Shown one piece after another: positions 1 to 11,200 of a DNA stretch of 64,000 bases (positions are counted from its first letter, which is position 1; the number at the start of each line of letters is the position of its first letter). The notes below the pieces were generated by a model, which ran no database searches, was not told the DNA's origin, and worked only from the letters and a program-made list of their open reading frames with translations. The translations under genes and the position numbers were made by a program. This DNA is from Ypsolopha sequella (Eukaryota > Arthropoda > Insecta > Lepidoptera > Ypsolophidae): assembly GCA_934047225.1 (NCBI GenBank), contig OW203990.1, positions 25,461,045 through 25,525,044 of the forward strand, given 5' to 3'.

Positions 1-499
1 TCTCGAGTCATTGGCGTTTTCATCTCTACTAGAAGTGTCTAATTTGTCTCGATAATTATTTTATTTAATTAACCATTTCTGGATTTTCCCCAGTTTCCCC
101 AGAGAGCACATATAAATTTTTATTATACACATATACATTTTCATATATATATATATTTTCACATATATATTTTCTTGCAGAATAATCCATTCTACTCTAT
201 TAATGAATTCATGAATTTAAACATAAAGCCATGTTCATTTCCTAATTAGACATTTAAATTTGTTTTTAATTAAGTTTGACATTTTTAATTTATTTTTTTA
301 TTTTAATGTTAGCTACACATTTTTAATAATGGATTTCATATGTGTACCGATTGTGTATGTACAATTGTACATATTTTGCATTTAATGTGATATTTATATT
401 AATAATAACTGACAAACCTTTTATAACGGACTTTGTTATATGGTGAATAAATATCTTATATCTTATAAAACCCATTCTCAAAAAATATACTAAATTGGA
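1..499. other. AT-rich unassigned DNA
   Basis: Very AT-rich sequence with a short TA microsatellite near 145-170. I see no coding frame, inverted repeat or recognisable repeat end here. Confidence 0.5.
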
Positions 500-1740
500 T
501 GTTAATATTTTTAATTACCGACCGATATCCTTACCGTCTATTCTTCCAAAGGTCTTTGAGAAATTGTGTAAATCTCTTACTTCCCACAAAATATTAGCTA
601 AATAAAAATTTGGATTCCAAAAGGGTAGCTCTGCTATTGGTGCCATTTTTGACATGGCTAACTTCGTATCGAAAGCTTTGGATTGTAAAATAACATAGTA
701 ACAGTTCTATTAGATCTGTCCAAGGCATTTGATCACGTAGATCACAACATAATGGTTTTGATGTTGAACCGATATGGTATACAGGGTAGAGTCAATTTGG
801 TTAAATTCATACCTCTGGGACCAACAGTAAGGTGTTTTACGAGTACTTTCTATTATAATTAAAAACAGAGTTTTGATTAATAATACTATCCAGCTGGCGA
901 TTCTCACTGTTATTGGTTGGTGTAGACGTTAACGATTCCATACCAATGCCAATAAAACTAATATGATTAACTTGAGGAACTACAACACTCCCATTGTAAA
1001 TGCAATGTCACTATTGAAGGTTAAACAATTGATTTTATAACGGAAGCTAAATTCTTAGGTGTATAGATAGATGAACGTATGAGCTGGAAAAGATACATCA
1101 AATCTAGAAAGCAAATTAAGCAGTTTTTGTTATGCCTTGAGAACATTTACTTATATAGTAACTAAACGAGCTGTACTCCAGGCTTTCTTCTAAATCAAAG
1201 GTGCTTTATGCCATGGCTGTATGGGGTCGAAGTACAGATACCATAGACGAACAATCATCCATGCAGAATGCAGATACTAAAAAATTTTTATAACATAGAA
1301 GCGCCGTATAAGGATTATAGAAGCTTTTAATTCTGACATGGAATCTTGTCGAAATTCATTAGTCAAATTAAAGGTTCGCACTATAACAGTACTTTAAATT
1401 ATTGAACTTTGTAAGCTTTTCCGGAGATATCCAAATAAATTTTTCAGTCTACCACCAAGCTAAGTATAGTGATCGTTTAAATAAGCGTTACGAAAATAAT
1501 CTTAAAGCACATAGTAATAGAACAGTATCTTAAAGTAAAGCTACAAAAAGGACTGTAATAAAAATATATAATTCACTGCCTTTTAAAGTAAAACTTCTAA
1601 ATAGTAATTAATCCTACTAAAAACCGAAAGGTGCTTGTTAAATATCTCTCCTTATGAACTCAAGGAATTTTATAAGTTTCAACAATGTTTATTTTATATG
1701 TAATACGTCTACTCAAGTATTGTTGAATTGACAATTCGTA
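500..1740 (+). pseudogene. Decayed LINE (non-LTR) reverse transcriptase
   Basis: Reading the plus strand across several frames gives ordered pieces of a LINE reverse transcriptase. They are NYRPISLPSILPKVFEK from 514, FGFQKGSS near 610, the motif-A region DLSKAFDHVDH near 711-743, FLGV and the following W-K-Y region near 1052-1125, and LYAMAVWG near 1205. Stops and frameshifts separate the pieces, and the YADD catalytic motif is not visible, so the copy is dead. The motifs fit the Jockey/CR1 group of non-LTR retrotransposons. The 5' part of the element (ORF1 and endonuclease) is absent, as is usual for 5'-truncated insertions. The 3' boundary is uncertain and may run to about 1910. Confidence 0.8.
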
Positions 1741-2202
1741 ATATTGGTAAATGTTAAATTGAATTATTGTTTTTTTTTTTTTTGGTTGTGTAGATTTTTA
1801 AATTTTGCATGTAATAGTATAATTAATATTGATGTTTACTGTGGGTAGAATTGGATTGGAAGTTATGATTATTATTCCTACCATCTATTATATAATGTAG
1901 TGACATGTAGTTAATTGCAGCTAAACATTGAATGGACCACAAACTCTGCACGTTGGCCGGTCTGCATTTTAATAGCGCCTAACTGCGTGGCTCTGTTCAC
2001 CACATAAAAAAACACGTGATATTTCTCTCGAAATTAATGTTCTGGTTCCCGTTGTGTGGATCAGCATCAGTTCTGCACTGCTCGAACCGATTCCTAAATA
2101 TTGGGTAAATGTATTTCAGTTTGTCTTGTCAGATGGGGATGCTTTCAGTAATTCTAGTTTCCCCTCACTCCAAGTCAGATCATAATCGGGCTGAGACGAG
2201 TA
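1741..2202. other. Unassigned DNA with poly-T tract
   Basis: A T-rich tract lies at about 1766-1783, possibly the tail of the preceding LINE. The rest is unique-looking sequence, with GC content rising towards the exon-like frame on the minus strand. Confidence 0.4.
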
Positions 2203-2502
2203 CTAGGTACGCGTCATACCTTGTAATCGAGACTGTATAAACAAGCTCACCATTATGTCAGCCTCCGCCGTGAAGTTGCCGTGATACTTTGGATCGGGCT
2301 TACCGGTATCCGGTACTGAGGGTTGTGTGCTGTTCGGTGTTACCAGGGTGTATTTAGGCTCCATAGCCTTTGCTTCAGGTTCATGAATTGGATCCCCGAC
2401 GGTTGTGTTAGGACATGGTGCTGAGCTACTCCACCGCCACGGCTTGGGATCAAGAACGTCAGGGTATAAACCAAAAGTCCGTCTATCGCTTAAGCTTGGG
2501 CA
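2203..2502 (-). pseudogene. Exon-like open frame, unknown product
   Basis: The minus strand has a stop-to-stop frame of about 100 codons with protein-like composition, including DPKPWRWSSSAPCPNTT and MEPKYTLVTPNSTQPS. It is clearly richer in GC than its surroundings. Upstream, at about 2518-2535 on the minus strand, a pyrimidine-rich run ends in TTTTCAG, a good 3' splice site. Downstream, codon ATG is followed by GTGAGC at 2250, a good 5' splice site. However, all three frames meet a stop just inside the putative acceptor, and the only in-frame ATG lies mid-frame. It could be a decayed exon of a captured or duplicated host gene. I do not recognise the family. Confidence 0.35.
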
Positions 2503-3599
2503 TTATGGATCCCACTTCTGAAAATTGTTAAGAATAGTATTACCACAAGATTATAAATAAAAGATATTACAATAAAACAACGCCATTTAGACTTATTCTC
2601 GTACATATATTTCTTTATACTTAATGAATGTGGTACGATAACCCTACCAAATTACTTTAATCAAGAAAATCCCCGTGGCAATGTAATTTATATAACTTTG
2701 TTAATTATTAACATAATGTTTTGATAATGTACAGAGATATCATCTCGGCAAAACAAATGATGGAACTAAATGGCTAAGCCCACAAAATGTAGATGACCCT
2801 TAGAATAATTATGTAGCTACATCTTACATACTTATCTTGGTGCACTAATTGTTATAAAGCAGATATATACTCATCTTTAAACAAAGCGTCGGTATTGAAA
2901 TTGGATTAGTAACACATATCAAGGAGTCATTAATGATTCAATCAGATTTCCAGCAACAATAATTTCAAATGAAGTAATATTTCGTAATTATAATAAATGA
3001 TTATTGAAACATAGAAATAATCCTTTCTAAATGACGAAAAGAACAACAATAACAAAGTACAAAAGTATAAATTTGGAAAGCTTCGTTTATCTTGAAGATT
3101 ATAAAAGATTATTTTCTTTATTTTATAAGTTCTCCTTTTTCCGTCCAATGCGTCAAAAGTCATCCACGAGACAGACATCATGTTCACAGCTTACGCTGCG
3201 AACAGGCTTCCGACAAGAGTCGACCATCCTTTTTGAGAGAGAACGTCATGTTTACAGGTCACGCTGTGACCAGGCTCCCGACAATATTTATATTTTCTAC
3301 TCCAACTTTCACAATTGGTGGTAGACGACGCGATAAATTTTGTCAAACAGGCGATAAAATATTGTCAAAACTACCCGACAAAGCTCCATCGATCTCAGCC
3401 ATCTACACCAGTAAAGACCTCAATAAATCATAGAGATGCTCCAGTTTTGCCAAGAGAGTCGCTCGATGTTTTTATTGGATTTGCCAAACACGATTTCATG
3501 CGGCTGCAGCGCTGCGTTTCTTTAATGAGAATGGACGGCGGCTAACCGAATCATTTGTCACATAGGCTTAGTTCGTTTTGCATAATGTGATGTGAAGCG
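2503..3599. other. AT-rich DNA with a short duplicated motif
   Basis: Mostly AT-rich. Two related ~40-bp segments (about 3179-3220 and 3247-3290), each containing CATGTT(C/T)ACAG and CAGGCT(T/C)CCGACAA, form a diverged direct repeat. No recognisable coding function. Confidence 0.4.
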
Positions 3600-3639
3600 C
3601 TAAATTGCTAACTGGATTGAAACTGAAATTTGTGAATGC

Positions 3640-3990
3640 CACGTTCAACTATACCTAAGGCGATATGCGAAAAAAATGCGGGTGTTTCTTTTCTGTGTAT
3701 TTCATGAAATACACGGAAAACATGTTTGGATAAATTTTCCTCCATAGAAATAATTGTTGAAATGAGGTCTTCAAACACACTTTTTCTCCTACAGGAACCA
3801 TATACAGAACTCAAACATATTTTATTAGGTGTGTTTCAACAATATCTAGAGATTTGATATGTGAAATTTTGCTAGCTATTTTGGTTTTTTTATAAAAATT
3901 ATAAAACTGTCATTTTTCGCTTTCGCCCTGAATTCGCCCTCTCGCACTGCGCGATTTTTTGCTTGGAGTGACAGTGACAAAAAAAAAATC
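3640..3990 (+). mobile_element. Diverged TTAA-ended MITE (family G)
   Basis: Shares internal blocks with the family-G elements at 17525 and 54606: the AGGTCTT..ACAC..TTCTC segment, the ATTTTATTAG segment, and the 3' block reading CGCACTGCGCG followed by GGAGTGACAG. Ends are degraded, so the boundaries are approximate. Confidence 0.5.
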
Positions 3991-4033
3991 GCATAGCCTC
4001 TTAACTAATCTTTACCAAATATGCACTTAAAAC

Positions 4034-4375
4034 AGAAGCGGTATTATTTTGTCATGAAGATGGTGACAAGGCAATTCCGAAGCCAGGCCTAGTTGAAATG
4101 AAGGGATGTGTTAGCTAGTTGGGTTTTGGTCTCACTGTCTTGTGTCCTGTATTAGTAACGGTAGCTCACGGGTAGAACGCTGGCCTCTCAATCTTGAAAT
4201 CCAGGTTCGATCCCCGGTCGGGCAACCAATGAGTTTTACGGAATTTATATGCATAGTGTTTGTTATTACTTACTTACCAATTGCTGAACGGCGAATAAAA
4301 ACATCGTGAGGAAACTTGCATGTGCTAAAAAGCGTGTACTTGTGCCCGAAGTAGGGCTCACCACCCATCACGTTT
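4034..4375 (+). mobile_element. tRNA-derived SINE, family A, copy 1
   Basis: Contains pol III promoter-like boxes: an A-box-like stretch beginning at AGCTCACGGGTAG near 4165 and a B box GGTTCGATCCCCGG near 4204. A lepidopteran-SINE-like body follows, with ATCGTGAGGAAACTTGCATG and a tail with GTGCCCGAAGTAGGGCTCACC. A closely related copy with the same 5' extension (GTCATGA..GGTGACAAGGCA) begins near 31287. It does not fold as a functional tRNA gene. Confidence 0.75.
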
Positions 4376-4654
4376 TGAGAAAATGTATTTGATTTATTGA
4401 TCTTTTATCTAGGGATTCTTATTAAAAATATTGTATTAAGATTTGTACTTTTGTCAAAAAAAAATGTTGTCCACCTCTTTTTTTTGGTTTTCAAACGTTT
4501 GTTTCAAGAACGCGGTTAAGAGATTAACTTGTTTTCAAAAAATTTGTAATAGAAATATGAAGGGATTCTACTTAAATCCAATATTTTTTTCTCTACAAAA
4601 TATTTCAGTATTAGCTAGAAACACAACAATTTGTTGTTTCGCGAATGAATTACT

Positions 4655-4773
4655 ATGGGAAGTCGAAATTTCATTATACGAAACTCACAATTATTGTTAT
4701 CGATTTATGATGCTGATCACTAACCAAGCTTCCAGTATGAATTTGGACGATGATCAAATAGTCACCTTGTATA
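4655..4773 (+). mobile_element. Half of palindromic MITE family P
   Basis: Nearly identical to the right arm of the complete element at 62401-62670, ending GTCACCTTGTATA. The BEL/Pao element inserted immediately at its right edge. The left arm is missing or replaced by unrelated AT-rich DNA. Confidence 0.75.
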
Positions 4774-4778
4774 TAAAG
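4774..4778 (+). repeat. 5-bp target site duplication (left)
   Basis: TAAAG directly before the 5' LTR, repeated directly after the 3' LTR at 12447-12451. Five bases is the usual BEL/Pao duplication length. Confidence 0.93.
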
Positions 4779-4999
4779 TGTACGGTACGTACACCGCACA
4801 ATATCGCTAACTCATCAAACAGCGCGTCAACCGGCGATTTACCTAATTACCACAGTTCAGTTCACGTTTAAGCCTACATCACGGCGGACGCGCTCTCACC
4901 TCCCATATCAATTATCAATATCAATACCTTATCAATATAATCTATAGTGGACATCTAGACTTATCATTTATATATCAACCCCAAGGGAGACACCCTACA
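4779..4999 (+). repeat. 5' LTR, 221 bp
   Basis: Starts TGTACGGTACGTACACC and ends CACCCTACA, with canonical TG...CA ends. The start holds a GTACGGTACGTAC near-palindrome. TATA-like stretches and a TTCAGTT initiator-like motif (around 4853) are candidates for the promoter, but the transcription start cannot be fixed by eye. Confidence 0.93.
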
Positions 5000-5004
5000 T
5001 CTTA

Positions 5005-5018
5005 TGGTCCTTCGAGTC
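5005..5018 (+). other. Primer binding site, tRNA-Tyr-like
   Basis: TGGTCCTTCGAGTC lies 5 bases after the 5' LTR. The first 12 bases are complementary to the 3' end of insect tRNA-Tyr, whose acceptor stem begins CCTTCGA. The match stops at the 13th base. The tRNA assignment rests on remembered tRNA-Tyr sequence. Confidence 0.7.
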
Positions 5019-5221
5019 AACACGAATAGGCGGGATCACTACGCGAGTGTCGAAAAACTTTTTTGTGACTGTGTTGTGTTAGTGATCAAATAAACACTGT
5101 GGATAAGCATCCACTTAGCGTATCAGCTACGAGCAACTTCTACCTATACAGCAGTCTGACGTGTCAGTCGGGCGTTCCTAGCAAAGCAGCTGGGAAAATC
5201 TGCACACAGCGGGTTGAATCA

Positions 5222-5228
5222 AAGTAAG
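5222..5228 (+). promoter_or_regulatory. Candidate 5' splice site in the retroelement leader
   Basis: A|GTAAGA lies 51 bases upstream of the first ATG of gag, the position where retroviruses put the splice donor for subgenomic env mRNA. A matching acceptor would be expected between about 10110 and 10165, where pyrimidine-rich stretches ending in CAAG and CAG occur. This is a prediction only. Confidence 0.35.
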
Positions 5229-5273
5229 ATCTTTCCTGTTTTAAATTTATTCATACCAAACAATTTACTGAAC

Positions 5274-8200
5274 ATGGAAGACCTATTTTCGACCCAAGTG
5301 CAGCTACTAGAGGCAATCAATAGCATACTGTCGAATTTTAAAAAGGAAGGAAAGGAGCGAAAGACTCCTGAAACTTGCCAAAGAAGGCTTAATACATTAG
5401 AGCAGTACTGGTCCGAATTCCTATCCAATCATGAGCAGCTGAAGAATTTCGAGTCAACCGGTCACGAGTATTTTAGTCAGGAATACTTTGTACGAGCGCA
5501 GAAAATGTACAATGATATCAAAGCGCATATCCAACAATTTTCAAAATCGCTTTCAATTCAACCACCGAGCCCCTTGTCGCAAGCAAAGTTTCAGTGGCCC
5601 AAAGTCTCGCAGACTACGGAGCAAAAGGGGGCCACGTCAGAAGCTTTTGCTTATCAATCTGCTACAAATAAATTAGAAGAGCTTCTTCGCAAACAGCGAA
5701 GTAGCTTCAAAGCATTTGCACACTCTGTATCAAGTATCAACCTCGAATCAATCACGGAAAAATGGGAATTTGAGGATATTCTCAAAGATTTACAATCTAG
5801 ATGGTCCGTTGTCGATAAGTTACATTGGGAGATTGATAGTGAATCGATGGAAATAAATCCCGACTATCAAGAATCATTCGCTAATTACGAGAAACAATTT
5901 ATCACTATCAAAAAGGCCATCAACACAAAGCTATGGTCTGTATCTCATCGAGAAAAATCAACTCCAACAATGGACATACCATATTTTAATGGTAATTATC
6001 AAAACTGGGTATCTTTCAAAGATTTATTTATCGAAGCAATCCACAGTAACAGATCTCTGTCGGATGCACAAAAGATGCAATTTCTGAAAAGTAAACTCAA
6101 GGACGAAGCAGGGAAGTTGGTTCAACACCTAAAGATCAGCGCAGATAACTACAAAACCTGCTGGGATATACTCAGCCACAGATATAATAATATCAAACTG
6201 ATCTTCTCGTCACACGCAAGTTCTCTCATGAATTTGTCAAGCATGCAGCAGCAATCAGCAGCTAACATCAAGAAAATACATGACACCACCAAGGAATGTA
6301 TTTATGCCATTAACAATCTAGGTGTCGATACATCAACCTGGGACCCGTTGGTGGTATACATAATATCGCAGAAACTGGATTCTGAAACACACGAAGAATA
6401 CATTCAATCAGTGTCAGATCCACGGGCTTTACCATCGCTGAATGAATTTCTAGAGTTTTTAGAAAACAAATTTACGGCTTTAGAATCATCATCAAGACGC
6501 AAAGAGCCCCAAAAATCATCTCAATATCAAGAGAGTACAAAAATCACCAAGAATAATAAATTCTTTAAATCATTTAGTAGCAGTAAAGATTCAGATTATC
6601 ATAACTTTCATCAAAATTCAATCAATAACACGCAATTGACCCCAAAGGCCGGATGTCCACTCTGCAAAAATTGGCACGGATTATTTCATTGCGAAAGATT
6701 TCTGAAATTGCAACCAAAAGAAAAATTGAATTGTGTTCGCAAATTTAATTATTGCTCAAATTGTTTGCACAACCACTACGGAAATGCTTGCGTATCAGAA
6801 AAACGTTGTCGAGAATGCAATTCATTGCACAATACTTTGTTACACGAGGCATTTTCCAGGTCAGGGGAAAGTTCCAAAAAACAAGCAAGTCACGTAGCCC
6901 AAAATGATTTAAAAAACATATCAGAAGTACTTTTGGCGACTGCTCTTCTCAAGGTTCAAGCAGCTGATGGAACATATCACCAGATGCGTGCAATCATCGA
7001 TGGTGGGAGCCAGACCTCCCTGATTCACGAAACTGCGGCCCAAAAATTAGGCCTAACACGTCAGCGATGCAAAGGTGTTATTGTCGGAGTGGGCGTGAAG
7101 GAAAATACCTGCAAAGGCGTACTCACAATATCATGTTTATCAAATCAAAGTGATTATCAATTCACTACGGATGTTTTTATCATGAAAAGCCTTGTAAATA
7201 ACCTTCCTAATCAATCATTTTCGAAACCATCATGGTCATTTATAAAAAATATTCAATTAGCCGACCCAGACTTTCATCTTAGTCGCCCCGTAGATATTTT
7301 GTTTGGCGCGGATATATACAGCTCAATAATATTGAGCGGAATCATTAAGGAAAATCAGTACCTACCTGTTGCACAGCAAACCCGATTAGGGTGGATTTTA
7401 TGTGGAAATATAAAATCATATAACTGCAACGTTGTCACAAACCATTTTGAAGACATCAAGAGATTTTGGACAACAGAGGATATCAATGAGGACTCCAGCA
7501 TGTCCCAAGAAGATTGTGAATGCTTGGAGTTTTATCAAGCAACAACAACGAGACAGCGCGACGGAAGATATGTCGTCAGATTGCCATTGAAAGAAAATGC
7601 AGCACAACAACTGGGAGATTCCAGATATAAAGCAGTCGCACAGTTTAAACAAATAGAACGCAAGTTCAACCAACAAGAAGATATGGCGCGTCGCTATCGA
7701 GAGTTTATGAAGGAGTATGAAGATTTAGGTCACATGCATCCTACAACCCGTGACGAAACACCAAGCAATTATTTACCACATCACGGGGTGCAACGTCCAG
7801 AATCTACAACGACATCTTTAAGGATTGTGTATAATGCCTCATCTCGAACTTCATCAGGTTGCACTTTTAATGACGTCATGAAACAAGGCCCTAATCTTCA
7901 AAAAGATTTATTTGAGTTAATTCTGAAATGGAGAACACATCAAGTTGCATTTACAGCGGATATCGAGAAGATGTTCCGGCAAATCCTTCTCCACCCTGAT
8001 GATCAACTGTACCACAAAATCATATGGCGGTACTCCATAGATCAACCCTTACAAGAATATAAATTAACGACAGTCACGTATGGCACAAAATCAGCGCCAT
8101 TCCTTGCTATGATGACTCTTCAAAAACTGGCAAGTGACGAAAGCCGTAATTATTCAAATCAAGCTATACAGGCTTTAAAGGAAGATTTTTATATGGATGA

Positions 8201-11200
8201 TCTTTTGAGCGGGTGTGACAGCATACCATCAGCAAGAAAATTACAGCTAGATTTAATAGCTCTACTTCAATCAGGAGGCTTCAATTTAAGAAAATGGTCT
8301 TCTAATAAGCCAGAATTGTTAGAAGGCGTTGAAACAACACAAAATAATGCTGAACAAGCATTCGATTTCAAACATCAGGAATCCACCAAAACATTGGGAT
8401 TACGCTGGTTTTCATCCAGTGATAATTTTGGATATAATATCAATATAGACACATCAAGCACTCACACAACTAAGCGTCAGTTACTATCTAATATATCAAA
8501 GATATATGACCCGTTAGGTTGGCTTTCCCCAGTTTCAACAAAATTAAAGCTTTTATTTCAAAAGACTTGGCTGATAGAAAACCTTAAATGGGACGACAAT
8601 TTGCCGAGCGACATCAATAATGAGTGGAATCGAATAAAAACAGATATTGAAATTATCAATGATATTCAAGTACCTAGATGGCTGCAAATAAGCCAGAACA
8701 AGGATATTCAACTACATGGATTTTGCGATTCATCAACAAAGGCGTATGCGTGCGTCATCTATTGCAAGATCAGCAAGGACAAGAGCGACGGAGATAAGAA
8801 TACCTCAATCGTCTTAGTTGCAGCAAAATCTCGTTTGATATCGCCTGTTAAAAAATTAAGTTTACCTCGGTTGGAGTTAAGCGCCGCCCACTTATTAGCA
8901 AAGCTAACCCAGAAAATACAAGCTTGTTTATCAAAACATAATTTGAAGACCTTTGCTTGGTCGGACTCTACAGCTGTGCTGGGATGGCTTCAAGGAGATC
9001 CTAACAGGTGGAAGTCGTTTGTTGCCAACAGGGTGAAACAAATAACAGAAGTCATTCCAGCAGAAAATTGGCACTACGTAAAATCTGCTGAAAATCCAGC
9101 GGATTGTGCTAGCAGAGGTATATCAGCCGAAACGTTAAAACATCACCCTATTTGGTGGCAAGGACCATCTCTGTTATTAGCGTTTGACGAAAACCAAAAA
9201 CAACCGGTTTGTATCACAGATCAAGAGATCAAGAAAGTAAACAAATCAAACGTCACAACATTGACGCGTAGCCCCAGTGACGACATAATCAGTGACGTCA
9301 TCAGCAAGAATAGTAACTGGACACGAGCAGTCCGCATACTCGCATGGATTCTTCGTATGGTCACACGTGAATCATGCAGGCTTCCCTACCTGACAATAGG
9401 TGAATTACGCAAAGCAAAACGCATGATAATCAAACATGTGCAGACGTTATCGTTTGAAGAGGAAATTAAACACATAAAGCAGAAAAAATGCATCGATTCA
9501 AGAAGCAGATTACTTAATTTAAATCCTTTCCTGGATCAAGAAGGATTGTTAAGGGTCAATGGGAGATTAAAAAACGCTAATATCAGTCAAGACATGATTC
9601 ATCCTATTATCCTTCCACACGATCATCATCTAACTTATTTACTCATAGATCATACACACAAGATGACGTTCCACGGAGGACCACGGCTGACACTAGCATG
9701 GCTTCGAAAGGAATTCTGGATAATAGGCGGAAACAGAGCAGTCAAAAAGAAGTTACGTCAATGCGTAAAGTGTAGAAGACACAATCCTTCAAAGCACTAC
9801 CAAATGATGGGTAACTTACCAGAGGCAAGGATCAATCCAACACGACCATTTTATCATTTGGGCGTTGACTATACGGGGTTCGTCGAAATCAAGGCTAACA
9901 AGACCCGAAGTAGCAAGACATCAAAAGGATACATTGCTACACAACCAAATTTCAAACTAAATGACATCGTCTTGGTTCACGAAGCAAACCTTCCGGCAGG
10001 AAAGTGGGCCTTAGGTAAGGTCATCGAGCTGCATCCCGGTACCGACGGACTAGTGAGAGTCGTTTCCATAAAAACAAAAAGTGGTATCATGAAGAGGCCT
10101 ATCACAAAGCTGTCATTTCTACCCACTGATGATCAAGAGACCCAGCGACCACAGCAAGAAACAAGACGACGACCTATCAAAAAATTCAATTTTCTCACCA
10201 TGGTTTTAATGCTAATTACCATCTTTACATCCAATGTAAACGGAGCAGCATATAACATATTCAAATTCGGTACTAATCAAAGTATCTATTTTGATAAGGT
10301 ATCCAGCATGCGTTTAATTCAAGATGATTGGAAATTGATTGTGTACTACAATCTTCAACCTTATTACCAGAGCACTATATTATTTAACAAGTACATCAAT
10401 CATTTAGACAACATTTGCTCAAGAATAAAAGTAAACAATCAATGTGACGTAGTCCTTTTACAGCTACGTCACAGCTATACAGAGTTGCAATATTATAATA
10501 TCAATCTGCTAGGACAGCAATTCGATGCAAGCGCACGATTACGTCAACGACGTGGACTTATCAATGGAGTGGGCTACATAGCAAATAGTCTATTCGGTAT
10601 CTTGGACGACCACTTCGCGGAACAATATGAAAAGGACATTCAGTTACTTACACAAAATCAAAAACATTTGGCATCTCTGTGGCGGAATCAGACATCAGTC
10701 GTGGAAGCGGAATATAACCTGCTAAAACGAGTCGAAACAACCATGAATCAACAGTACAAACTTTTTAATCTACATTTAAATCAACTGGAACAAGCGACCA
10801 ACAGCTTGAAAAAGGACTTACAAAGCGAAATCAACTTCAATGAGTTTACTTTAGCATCAGTCATTGCCAACAATCTCATGAATAATTTGAAAAACATTCA
10901 AAACAGTCTTTTGGATACCGTAACCGACGTCTATCACGGGAAATTTGATATTCATCTCATAACACCCAATCAACTGAGAGACGAATTAAGTATCATTTCT
11001 GGACAATTATCAAAAGACTTGACATTGCCCATCAACAATCTTCATACAGACCTAGCAAAAATATATCATTTACTCAAGGTGAAAGGAAGAGTAACGAAAA
11101 ATTATTTAATATTTGAGATAAAAATTCCATTACTAAGTAGAGACAACTACAACATTTATCGAATGATAAGCATACCTCAACATGTCGGAAAAAAGATGAT

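Noticed and set aside
4155..4227. Possible tRNA genes (also 21570-21640, 31430-31500 and 49180-49240)
   Set aside because: A and B boxes are present, but cloverleaf stems are incomplete and each is joined to a repeated SINE body.
4443..4871. 142-codon plus-strand frame running into the 5' LTR
   Set aside because: Low-complexity translation covering AT-rich DNA, a MITE arm and part of the LTR; not conserved as a unit.
5214..5273. Upstream TTG extension of the polyprotein frame
   Set aside because: TTG is not a credible eukaryotic start; ATG at 5274 has good context and is the natural first codon.
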